A stretch of DNA of 64,000 nucleotides from Salvator merianae (Eukaryota > Chordata > Lepidosauria > Squamata > Teiidae), in the NCBI GenBank assembly GCA_003586115.2, contig QVOM02000042.1, positions 33,247,541-33,311,540 of the forward strand, given 5' to 3'. The notes beneath the pieces are model-generated. The model was not told the origin of the DNA. It saw nothing but the letters and a program-made list of their open reading frames with translations, and did no database searches. Below, one piece after another: positions 12,176 through 22,800 of this stretch. Position 1 is the first letter of the stretch, and each line of letters starts with the position of its first letter. The position numbers were made by a program, and so were the translations under genes.

Positions 12176-12336
12176 GTTCTACAGAGTTCCAAATGGGTTG
12201 AATGGTACAGCATCAAATGTTGTTGTTTTGAAATTCCTCTGAGCAGTCAAAAAGAAAGGATGATGGAGGAAGTTGAAAAAAGCCACAAAGAGCAGTCATT
12301 GAATATTTGGAACATTCCAATGCAGAATTAGTCAGA

Positions 12337-12848
12337 TGGGCCTTTTTGTACTTCTTGTCTAGCGAGCGCCTGTACGCTCATTAGGCAAGTGTGTCCGCAC
12401 CGCACGGTTGCCCACATGACTGGCAGCAGACTCTAGCTACTCCTGGTCATGGCTAGCTGTGTAAAATTAAATTGTGCTCCACAACTTAACTGGGAGCAGC
12501 TAGCCTGCTTCTGGTAAAGTGCATTCACACCTGCTTCCGGGTGCAAATGCATGGCCGCGCAGCACACCACAGCTGTGCCTGCACAATTGTGTGATCACGC
12601 CTGTGCAGGCCTACACAATCTGCGCTGCTGCCAGTTACCATGGCAGCAACTGAATGCTTCCCAGCCTCTGACACAGGAAAGATCAGAAGTAGGACACCAG
12701 CATTCACAGTACAAATGCTGGTATCCTGCTGGTATTCCAGTCTAGGGCCCTGCAGTGCAGATAGTGTCTGTTCTGCATCATCCATTCCATGTTAAAACAG
12801 GATAGTTATCCTGTTCTAACGTGGCAAGTGCAAAAATGCCCTTTTCTG
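12337..12848. mobile_element. Family B foldback MITE
   Basis: The left end is 'gggcctttttgtacttc' and the right end 'aagtgcaaaaatgccc'. The interior has the family hallmarks: 'gtgctccacaactta' (12475), a 'tggcagcaactgaatgcttc' block, 'caaatgctggtatcctgctg' and 'agtgcagatagtgtct'. The same blocks appear in inverted order at 31.14-31.56 kb. There is no coding capacity; the frames at 12525-12785 and 12551-12745 are mutual shadows. Confidence 0.75.
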
Positions 12849-12915
12849 ATGAATTTTTTTGTTCTGATGAATTTTTTTCTGATCAATTTTTTTTCTGATC
12901 AGTTTTTTTGGAATG
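12844..12915 (+). repeat. Short tandem repeat, 17-19-bp T-rich unit
   Basis: There are four imperfect copies of a 'ttctgat(g/c)a(a)ttttttt' unit, immediately after the right end of the family B element. Confidence 0.75.
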
Positions 12916-13139
12916 CCCTTTCCAATTTGAAATGCTCCGGATTTTGACTATTTTGCACCCATGATTTTCAGCAGTTTAGTGCTAACTGCCACCACTGCCA
13001 GAGGAATTAAATAGTCTGTACCCCCAAAAACAAGGACATTGCAAGTAGCAAGACTAAAAAAAGCATATGATTGTGATGGCATAGAGACTTGCTGGAGGAA
13101 ATTTGATTAGTGTACCATTTGCAGAAGACTCAAAGATAC

Positions 13140-13570
13140 AACCTAGGTAGTTTCTGCACTTATCTTATTGGGCTGATTCAAGAAGACCAGCTTGGCCTGG
13201 AAATGTTCCAACAGCAGGAACAAATCCACAGTCCCATAATAGACTGTCCACATTTGGAAGGCTGTCCCAGGACAGGGCCCCACACTGGCTCTGGAGATTG
13301 TGCAATCTCCAGAGCCACTTCCAGGTCCATCAAATGCTAGGAACTGAAGTTCCTAAGTTCAGTTCCCCCAGGGACCTATTTCAACACTGCAATTTGGTGC
13401 TGCCTTCAAATGCCTCCCCCAATCTGGAACAGGGTAGCGTTTGCCCTTCCATACAGCACCCTGTACAGTTCTATGTGCTCCTTGAATGCCAGTAGACCTG
13501 TAAAAACAGATCTACTGGTGTCCTGGTCTAGGCAGGCATTTTGGCTGTCTAAACCAGACCTCACTCCATC
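13140..13570. mobile_element. Family F interspersed repeat, copy 2, with central hairpin
   Basis: It shares 'ggaactgaagttcctaag', the GGGACC stretch and the dyad 'gtagacctgt' then 'aacagatctactgg' with copies at 2.35 and 34.5 kb. The left side begins 'gtttctgcacttatctt', similar to the ends of families H and C. A perfect 14-bp stem with a 2-base loop lies at 13287-13316 (ggctctggagattg and its complement). There is no protein-coding content. Confidence 0.6.
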
Positions 13571-13904
13571 CCAATGCAGATGCAGCAGCCCAGGGAAGTA
13601 GAGGGGGCTCTCTCTTCTGCTTCAGTGTGCAGAAGAGAATGTCCTGAAGAAGGACAGGCCTTGTGCTATCACATTTCAGTGGGAAGGGTGGAAAAGCCCC
13701 TAGTCCTTGTTTACCCTTTCTTGAAACTGCTTCTGAAAAAACTCCTTCCTTTGAACTTCAGGAAAATGAGACAGTCATATAAAGGAGGATTTTCAGAAGC
13801 AGTTCTAAATAAATTGAATCAAGGAGAGAGTGCTTGGTGAAACATGTACCTCAGAAACAGTTTGTAAAAGCATGCAATCCGTTCATGTTGAAATGCAAAT
13901 ACAA

Positions 13905-14200
13905 TCACAGGTTGCATCTGTAAGCATTTTTTAAAAACCAGTTCAGAAACTGTTTAGAGGTAGTAGCTGTCCCACACTAGCATCTCCTTTCTACTACTAA
14001 ACCACATTATCTATTATTTATTTATCTATTGATTGATTAATATTTGTCACAAGGTCTCAGGGCAGGTTCCAACAAAAGCATTTCCAGGCCTTTAATGTGG
14101 ATCAGAGGTGGGATGAGCACATTGGCTGGGAGTTTTTCCACATGCAACCCTTTCTAAGCCACTTTTATATTGCCTTTTTAAATATCTGTTGATGCAGCCA
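13905..14200. mobile_element. Family J foldback repeat split by a LINE tail
   Basis: The left arm (13905-13998) has 'ttgcatctgtaagca', 'aaaaaccagttcagaaactg' and 'gtagtagctgt'. The right arm (14087-14200) has 'tttaatgtggatcagaggtg', 'aagccacttttat' and 'gttgatgcagcc', its inverted counterpart. Between them, at 14010-14075, lies a 'tatttatttatctatt' sequence followed by 'ggtctcagggcaggttcc', which resembles a reverse-oriented LINE 3' tail. This is either a nested insertion or part of the original loop. Confidence 0.5.
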
Positions 14201-14344
14201 TAAATTATACAACATTTATGCATTTAGCATAAAATATGAACAAGACCCAAGTAGCTATAGACCAGGAATTTAATAAATTTATGGTACTTTCTATAGTGTC
14301 TTTCTGCAGGAAGATAATGACAAATCACTTCTGCATCAGCCAAG

Positions 14345-14612
14345 AAAACTTTGGCCACATCACCCTTTGGAAACAGAGAACTCTGTGTCTAGGCTGTATG
14401 AGAGAAGCACCACAATCATCACCCAACAGGATGCCTCCTCCTCTCCTTTTCAGGAGCCTCAGTGGTGATCACACCTACTAATGAGCAGTGTGATCACCAT
14501 GAGATGCTTTCTGCCACTGCAAGTGGAAGTACAGTGGCTGAAGATGCTTTATTGGGTATCATACCTGGTATGTGGAGACATGGAATTTGTGGATATGTCC
14601 ATGCAGTTGTCA
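14345..14612. mobile_element. Family D interspersed repeat, copy 3
   Basis: 'atcacccaacaggatgcctc', 'gtgatcaccatgagatgct', 'agatgctttattgggtatca' and 'tgtggagacatgg' match the copies at 7.8-8.13 and 49.6-50.27 kb in order. Noncoding. Confidence 0.55.
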
Positions 14613-14837
14613 GAATTGAGACCAATTCAATGGTACAAAACAGTATTAACAGTCCCTGTTTAGATATAATGAGTTTTCTTCAACTTGAAAGCATACAAGG
14701 ACCATTTTCTCCCACCTTGGCAATGCCACATTTGTGATACATGAGAATGTACACAAGAGAAGCATATTTGGATGATTAGCTCTGGAATGGGACTATGTGT
14801 TTTGACATGCAAATTCTCATACTTAAGAGGTCACAAG

Positions 14838-15467
14838 TAGGGATGTGCATGAAGCTTCGTGCCTTTCGAATTTTGCACGAAAATGGTGTTTCCGCCATCT
14901 TCGCGCGAAATGCGAAGTGAAAAGGGGGTAGCGAATGCGAATGGCGAAGGTTCTGGTGACTTTCGCTGTCGTTCGGGACCTCTGCCATTTGCCACAAGTT
15001 CCCTCTTTTTGGCCACTAGAAGCTCTGTTGCATCGAAGCTTCACACAGCCTTAAAGAGGGAACTTGCAGACCGATCAGAAACGTCAGAAAAATCAAGGCG
15101 AAGGGAAAGACCATCGCCGCAAAGGTCTTCCCTTCGCCTTGATTTTTCTGATGTTTCCGATCGCTCTCTCTCTGTGTCTCTCTTTCCCCCTAGTCTGCCA
15201 GTGTGCGCGCGCGACTGACAGGCTAGAGGGAATGAGAGAGCGATCGGAAATGGAGACAAATCAAGGCGAAGGGAAGACCTTTGTGGCGAAGGTCTTCCCT
15301 TCACTTTGATTTTTCTCCGTTTCTGAGTGGTTGGTCGCTGCGAAGATTTTCGCAGCGAAAACGAAAGGCTCCCTTTTCGAGCCTCTCGTTTTCGCGCGAA
15401 AACAAAGCTCCGTTGCTTCGCAGCACTGCGAAGCAAAGAGGGGAAAGTGCCTTCGTGCACATCCCTA
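14838..15467 (-). mobile_element. E1: CpG-rich palindromic hAT-like element (630 bp)
   Basis: The left end is tagggatgtgcatgaagc and the right end, reversed, is tagggatgtgcacgaaggca. E1 is inverted relative to E2 and E3: its right end corresponds to their left end. The interior holds two long palindromes with stems around 'aaatcaaggcgaaggg' (about 15060-15160 and 15240-15325), separated by a 'gtctgccagtgtgcgcgcgc' core (15194-15230). The flanking octamers gtcacaag (14830-14837) and tgaattag (15468-15475) do not match, so the target duplication is lost or diverged. CpG density is far above the surroundings. The palindromes make frames on both strands look open (for example a 155-codon frame), but none is a gene. 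Confidence 0.8.
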
Positions 15468-15469
15468 TG

Positions 15470-17515
15470 AATTAGGACAAAGTCTGCTTTGTACAAACAA
15501 AGGCTCATTTTTCTGCAAAAGGAAGTAGTTCATCACAGACATCTTGGCTTGCACGTACTGACAAAAAAATACCCACCGTCCAGTTTTTTTCACTGTAACA
15601 AAAAGGGGTGCCAGATCAGAGCGTGCCAAGTTAAATCTAGGTTTCTGCACTGCAACTTGAATTTCTCATTGATCACACAAATATTTATTCCCCAATTACA
15701 TGATGCCTCTTAAGTTAAACCATATATCTTGTTCCAAGCCTATGACAAAACCCCGGGAGAAGACGATGCTTCTATAAATGCTGAATTGATAAGCTGCTGC
15801 ATGAGAAAAACTGTAAACACTGTTTTCAGGAAGGGCACGGGTCCATTCATAATCTACTACATCTACAGTTCTGGCATTGCTGTTCCCAGAATATCTGTTA
15901 CTCTCCTCAATTCCCATGCTTTGTTTGCCTGATATGTTTTCTTCCTCCTTTCCATCTGCCTACCTGTGAGCTTCATCATACAGGCTAACAGATGGGATTC
16001 ACAATGGCTTAACAATTAGAACTTCCATCTGGTGTAGGTATTTCTTGGTATTGGTATCAGTATACATGCACATACAAACTTTTATATGCTCCTCATTGGC
16101 AAGGAAAGCATGCAAAGTTTAGGAATTTGTAAAGTTGTGCTGTATGTTTTTTCTTTTAATATGGATTCCTAGTCTTATTCTCTTGTTTTCATGGTCTATT
16201 CCATTTCCAAAACCTTAGAAATACTTCTTTTCAATAAACAAGAAAAGTCATGTTTATAGTCATGAAAATGTTATGCAACTGAATAGTCAGGATTATTAAA
16301 ATCTTGCATTTTTCATTGTCTGAATGTTAGACATGGAGCATATAACTTCAGTTCCCTGCGTAGCCAGTAACAGACTACCTCCATGATAATTGTCCTTTGT
16401 TTATCAAATCTATCCATGGGGCACACATCTGGCTAGGTAAACTTTGCACAACTGATTCTTATCTACACACAGCCATACAATTTTTCATATCACCATTTTG
16501 GTGGCAAATAGTTATATGTGGTATGTATGCAAGCCTTAAAATGGTTCTATGATGTAAGTGTGACTGGGTCTTTAACATGATATTTTGTATATTGCATTTC
16601 TATATGTTTTTGAGCTGTTTAACTATTCTAACTGTTAATCTTTTAACCTACATACAACATATTTAGTGCAGGGTGGGGAAATATTGAATTAAGTACTTTA
16701 AGTAGATATGGGCTGCATCTGTGAACAGTAAAAAAAGGTGGCTTGAAAGAAGCTTAGAGCCAGTAACATTGGCATACTAATGCCTCTGAACCACATTAAA
16801 GACTAGAAAATGTATTTTCAAAAGCCTTGAATGTGGATTAGAGGTCTGCATGCTACTTCCTACCAAGAGTTACCTCACCCTTGTGTGTGCTCTAGTACGT
16901 CTCATTCTTTCTCTATTTGTAATATTGGTGTCATTCTTCAATCCATATTGGCTCTTTTGCAAATGGGTAAGGTGAATAAATGTTGTTGTTTGCTTCTACA
17001 TGTATTCAGTTACAGATATGGTCTCAATCGAAATTGCAATACCTGGTAGACCACATTGCCACTTAGCTTCAAAATTGTAGGAAATCTAGCTTACAGCTGA
17101 ATGAGGACTGTACTTGTGCTTTTTTGTATAACCTGCTTTTCATTGTCCCAGTTTTGTTCTGACCACACATGCGGTGGTAGACTGCATGAAGAAGCCACAT
17201 GGACATGGCAGCCAAACACCTACAGTATCCATCACTGTTCAAGACTCTGACAAAGGTGCTAGTGAGCCTGTAAGTTCCCTCCACAGTGCCTTCTGAGGAT
17301 GCCTACTGCCCTAATGCACTCTTCCTGACACTGTATAGACATATGGTGGTGGTGAGAATGACTTATCAGGTTTGCTTTTGTGCAGGCATCATGCTGAAAA
17401 AAACCCATGAGTTTTAAGTGTCACAGGCTGATGAAGTGAAGAAGTGAAACTTGACCCAACCCCATCATGGCTAATAAGAACTACCTGATGGGAAATGCCC
17501 AAATGGGTCCAGGAA
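15470..17515. other. Unassigned AT-rich DNA
   Basis: No supported gene was found. A family J-like arm ('gggctgcatctgtgaacagt', 'aggtggcttgaaag', 'ccttgaatgtggattagagg') lies at about 16708-16855. The remainder has only short frames with no recognisable domains. Confidence 0.4.
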
Positions 17516-17519
17516 GTGG

Positions 17520-17872
17520 AAGGTGACATGGTAGGGGGATGTTCCAGCTGCCTTTAAGGAAGCAGTGGTGTACCCACTCCTCTAGAGGATCTCTCTGAAC
17601 TCAGAAATGTTAAATAACTATCACCCTGTTGCCAGCATCCCTTTCTGGGGCAAGGTCCTTGAGTGTGCTGGTGATCCACCTGCTTGCCCACTTGGTTGAA
17701 ACAGATTATTTAGACTCATTTCAATCCAGCTTCCAGCATAAGCATAGCAGTGAATCTGCCTTGGTTGCACTGATGGATGACCAGTGTCAGAGAGAGGAAG
17801 TGGGAGTACAACCCTGTTACTTCTCCTTCACCTCTTATTGACTTTTGATACTATTGATCATGGTATCTTAAG
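17520..17872 (+). pseudogene. L2-like LINE reverse transcriptase fragment
   Basis: The translation reads AAFKEAVVYPLL, then LNNYHPVASIPFWGKVLE (a degenerate NYRPVS.IPFLGKV..), then FQSSFQHKHSSESALVALMDD. After a frame change it reads TFDTIDHGIL at about 17841-17870, the motif A region that carries the first catalytic Asp in L2/CR1 RTs. Frameshifts and stops break the frame. The fragment ends abruptly at 'ggtatctta', where an 'aggcctgatcagacatggc' terminus of another repeat begins, which suggests a later insertion or truncation there. It encodes no functional enzyme. Confidence 0.8.
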
Positions 17873-18470
17873 GCCTGATCAGACATGGCAAAATAAGTGT
17901 ATCTGAAGCAGTTTGGGAACATATGGATCATACCTGTGCATTCCTGGGTCACCTGTGTTTCATTCCTGTGATGGAATTCCAATGATTAGCTGGAAAAACC
18001 TGAAAAAGAGGACTCCATGCATTTCTGAAGTATTTTGATGCTGCAAGGTCCATCTGATGCAGTGAAATGGAAACATGAGAGCTTGGGGATTTGCCTTCAT
18101 CAGCAGAGTACTTGCCCCACCCCTTGCTTGATATTCAATAAAGCAATCAAATTATTAACCAATCACAAAGGAAACATGGCTGGACCATTTGCAAATTGGT
18201 CAATGACTTGGAGAGACTTCCCTGAGGTTAGCCAACCCATATCCTATTACAAAACAAGCCTGGAATGGAATCAACACTCAGGAAAGTGAAATGATTTTAC
18301 TGAGCTGTTTAATGAAGGAGAAAATGCTGAAAAAGCAGTCCACAGATGAGTGATTTAGCATTTTAGTAAACTGACACTGAAGACCTTACATATGGAAGCA
18401 ATGTTGCTTCACTGATGGACCATCTGATTAGGGTCTAACTGGAGTGACTTCAGGACCTAAAAATTGGAGT
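17872..18470. other. Unassigned sequence starting with a MITE-like terminus
   Basis: It begins 'aggcctgatcagacatggc', which resembles the GGGCC-type terminus of families B, C and H. No matching right end was found. No gene is seen. Confidence 0.3.
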
Positions 18471-18476
18471 TGAGGA

Positions 18477-18544
18477 CCTTCCTTCCTTCCTTCCTTCCTT
18501 CCTTCCTTCCTTCCTTCCTTCCTTCCTTCCTTCCTTCCTTCCTT
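18477..18544 (+). repeat. (CCTT)n microsatellite
   Basis: About 17 uninterrupted CCTT units. The reverse-strand frame encoding a KEGR repeat is a by-product of the microsatellite. Confidence 0.98.
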
Positions 18545-19258
18545 GGTAAACGTCTTTTGTTTACTGAAGAGAACATGTTCCTTGCATGAGATAATGCCAT
18601 AATGTTTATTTCCCTTTTTTGAGGCAAAAGAGGGTCCTTTGTTAATGGGGAAAAGTTTATTCATGTCCTGTTATTTCAGTGGAACCCAAGGTTTATAGGC
18701 TGGTTTTGTGAAATGCCAATGAAAAGACAGAATGCAATTGGCTGGGGTGGAGGAAGGACAGAGTTCTGAGGCAAGAAATAATGCAAATTTAACAATCTTT
18801 ATTCAAACAAATAGAAAAAGTATCTTTTTGTTTTATTCTGAGGTTCCAATAGCCAGCAATATAATATATTATATATTACATTAAAAATATATAATAATAA
18901 CAATGGAAATAAGCAGATAATATCATTTTTTTTAAAATGGTATAAAATCTATCATAAATAGATGAATATGCCTGGTACTAATGTATCAAAATGTTAGGAA
19001 GTCAAACATTAAGTTATGGCAGCCTTTGGATGAAATTAATACTATTTATCTTTCTATTAGAAATACAATCAGTTATATTAATAGCTTTAAAATATATATT
19101 GATGAATAATGTTGTTTCTTAATATGTATCTAATTAATTATCTTCCATCTATATTATTATATACATTTCCTTGCTCAACACATGCATTCTGAATATATTG
19201 CTACTTGTAATTTGTGCGGTTTCTGTACAATGCATATTTAAATTTCAACAATAAATAT

Positions 19259-19260
<2 letters not shown>

Positions 19261-19309
<49 letters not shown>
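19261..19309 (+). repeat. (GATA)n microsatellite
   Basis: About 12 perfect GATA units. GATA repeats are typical of reptile and other vertebrate genomes. Confidence 0.98.
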
Positions 19310-19596
19310 GCAATGGAAGCAATAGTGATTGTCTCCATATAGCTGTACAGACAGAAATATAGAACAATGCTATCTACTTAATCTGTCAATCAGAATCAGA
19401 ACACAGCTAAATTGTAGCAAGCGGACTAGAGGAGTTAAATTATGTGCCTGAGTGCACTTATGGTATTTTAATGGGTTTTTACTAGTTACAGTGTATCAAG
19501 TGCTCTGCAGGCAGTCAGAGCACAGTAAAAGGCTATAGCAAGGTTTCTGTGGGGTGCCTTGTGTTCAAGTGTCTAAAAGTGGTATCTAAGAGATTC

Positions 19597-19815
19597 TAAG
19601 GTTGTTATCAGACACACAAAAAAGCACCTCTGAGGCAGCTCAGAGGTGACTTCAAGATGGGATTGTTCACACACCAGTCTGCCCTTCCCCTCTCTCACGA
19701 ATATTCTGTGCTAGAAAATGTGAACTAGAAAAAGCTTGGGAACGTGAGTGTCAAGCACTGTCTCTCTGAGGCTCCTCTGAGGTGTCCCTTTTGTTATGCT
19801 TGTACACAGCCTAAG
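19597..19815. mobile_element. Family K foldback MITE, copy 1
   Basis: The left arm 'ctaaggttgttatcagacac' then 'gcacctctgaggcagct' is mirrored by the right arm 'aggctcctctgaggtgtccc' then 'tacacagcctaag'. The middle contains 'gggattgttcacacaccagt' then 'ctgcccttcccctctc'. The same left, middle and right blocks occur at 48114-48328. Noncoding. No clear target duplication. Confidence 0.7.
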
Positions 19816-22800
19816 AGAGCCCTAAACCAATCCCAAGCCTGGTGAAGCTCTCTGCCCAGCTTGACTAATTCTCCTGAAAGCCCTCTATGTCTTGTCTTTG
19901 GATCCCAGATGTTGATGCCCAGACCTCCCCACTTGATCCTATGTTCCACTCAAAAGTGCTGTACTGGTTAAAGAAAAAAAAAGAGGCAACAGTAAAGTGT
20001 CTCTCCATCCGCAGTCTTCTCTGCTGAAAAGTCTTCACTAGGTTAACAGGATAAAACAGAGAGAGGAGAAGGGTACTTACTCTCAGAAGGATCTCTATCC
20101 TTTATGCAGATTCCAAGACTTGGGTACCATTTGCATGGTAGAGCGGGTGCTCTATATGAAAGGCACAGAAGCTAAATGGGAACCAATGGAAGGCAACAAA
20201 GGGGAGGGGAAAGTGGAACTCTCCACAATCCTTACTCCCTAAATGCACAGTTCTTTGCTGGGAGGGGATGGGAAAATGCGAGCTCAGAGGTTCTTGCCAG
20301 AGCGAGGGAGAAAGAGAGAGAGAGAGAGATACTCTACCCAAGTGATTCAGCAGTAGTGGGGTTGCAGAGTAGCACAAAATGATATTTCTCAGGAAAAAAG
20401 TTGTATTTCTGGGAAACAGGGCTTCTCTCTTCAGTAGCAGGAGGCAAAAGGTGAAAGGCAATTCATTTGCTCAGACTGAAAGATCTCTGAGCAACACCAG
20501 GGTTGGTGTGGGAACAAGGGAGAAAGAGTACACTCAAGGCTCCAGAGATCCAACAATGAAAGGGGGCAGACAGCCAATAGTCTGTGTTCCCAGTGGGGCG
20601 GGACAATCTCATAACATGCTCTTCTTTCTCGATGTTGAGTGATTTTCAGTGAAATCACATTGTTCAGTTTCAGCGAAATTCAGCAGCAGCAATTTAGTGA
20701 AGTGATGAGGAGGAAAAGCACCTATTGAACAGGGCAAAACTTGGGGGTTTTATATCCTATTGGCTAACTTTGGGAAAGGGACAAGCAGAGGATTGGTTGA
20801 AAAATGGATTGAAAACCTGCAAGTTTGAGTGGTCAAATAAAATTCAAAAATACAAGGGGCTTATCTAACAGGGAGTGAAGCCATGAGATTGGCAGGGGTA
20901 TCCAGATACTTACTTCAAGGAATGTAACATGAAAATAAAGATAAAAATAAACTAATCTGTCTGGACAATCACCCAGGATGACACGACCCAAGTAAAGATA
21001 AAGCAAACATCTTAACTGTATTCTGAGGTGTGTTTTCAGGCAACTCCAGCTGTTTCATTTCTGTCTGATTGAGTCAAGTTAACTGGGCTAGCCTGCAAAT
21101 ACTGGTTGCCTGGGGCTGTTTCTATTTATATGCAGTCTTCCACTGCTGACAAATGAAATCTGTAGTGGCCGTTGAGGAAGAACCCAAATTCAAAATAGCA
21201 GTCTCTTTCTTTTGCTTTTCAAGTGTCTTACATAGTATTCTATGGTCCAAATGCCCATATAGTCTTGCAGTCCATTGTCCTTTAATTCTTATAGATGTGT
21301 ACATGCTTCCAGTTGGACATGTGTTTAAAAGCAATGTTGATAACAGTGTGGCAAGCACAGATATTGGACATGGCAAGCTACAGAAAGATTGTATGTTCTT
21401 AATTTCTGGAGATTTGACACTGACAGCATCTGTTACAAGAACTTCTCTGGACACATGTATTTTCTGTTCTCACAAGCAGGATTTTTAAGAACTACAGGTT
21501 TGGTTTTACAGACATGAAGCTGATGGTCGATCCTTAGAGAAGGGAAATTAGTCAAGCCAATTATACCAAGGATTATCTTTACTGTGGAAAAGAAGGCAAA
21601 CACAATTACTTTTTATTTACAATATAATATCAGTGGTGGTAATTAATTAAATGGTAACAGCAACTCAAACAGAGGGCAATAGACAAAGAATAGTGAAAAT
21701 ACCAAGCTTGGATTCTTGATTTCTTACAAATGGGTAAAAATTCAAAGCAAGAGAGAGAAAGGCATTATCTGAGGATACAAGCCAGGAAAGAGAGAAACCA
21801 ATCAGTGGTCACTGGCAGGGAGACAACTAGGGGACTCAGTTCTTCAGCTTAAGGCTGAGAAATTCTTGTGCTAGTAATGGTGGCTTAGTGAGTTAAGCAC
21901 CTCCCCACCAATGAATTTCTCCCTATTCTCTCTAATAAACTTTCCACTGACCACTACTTCATCCTTTACGTAAATATCAACTTGCCCCACAAATCAAATG
22001 GGATTCTTGCCATTTCATCACTTCCTTTTTGTTAGAGGAAGAAACGTGTTTGGTTAAAAATTTAGAAGAGAAAAGAAAGGGGAGGACACTTATATAATGG
22101 GGAAATACAACCTCTTCAAGTCTTTAGCCATCTGAATGGACTCAGGGTTTTTGCTGAATAAACTTTCCTCTCACAGTTTGGGGTACAGACTTCCTGAAGT
22201 TGGGTTTCATCTCTAGTTGAGTCTTGGTGTTACATTCAAGTGTTCAGATCACAAGGATTCTAGCATCAAGCTTCAACTTCTGCCAAAGCAAAGGTTTAGG
22301 TTGGTGACAAAATCTCATTGGGGTAAAACTTCCAGGCTGGTACATTCCACACAGCTTGCCTCCCTTTTGGTAGAAATTCCCAGCACTTACAGGCAAATTG
22401 GCAATAATCAAGCTGCTTTAGTTATTAAGACCAATTAAAGTCAGGAAGAGAGTCCAGAGAACCTGAATGAATATAGGTAAAAAATATTGACTTAATCTCA
22501 GGCAGGTGGGATGTTATGATTCACAGATTAATAAACCCAAATCCAACTGACCTCATCCATACAAATGCCAGATACACCTCTCAAGTTTGGGCTACCACAA
22601 ACCTTAGCAATAGGTCTGCTCAGAAACCTCAAAGGAGAGATGGCACAGATCTCTCTTCTCACCCCAAGTGTTTCAGCTTGTGTTGTTCTATATAGTGCCT
22701 AATAGAGCGATTTCAGCTTGTTGGAATGTATACACACACACTGAAGACAGAGAGTAACACTCTGGTGTCCCTGATCCTCTCCATTTGTACCCAAATCTGT

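Noticed and set aside
13075..13140. FAEDSK-like peptide resembling CR1 motif C
   Set aside because: Only about 10 residues match, with no other RT block nearby; could be chance.
15041..15508. 155-codon reverse frame
   Set aside because: It lies in E1 palindromes; mirrored frames exist on the plus strand.
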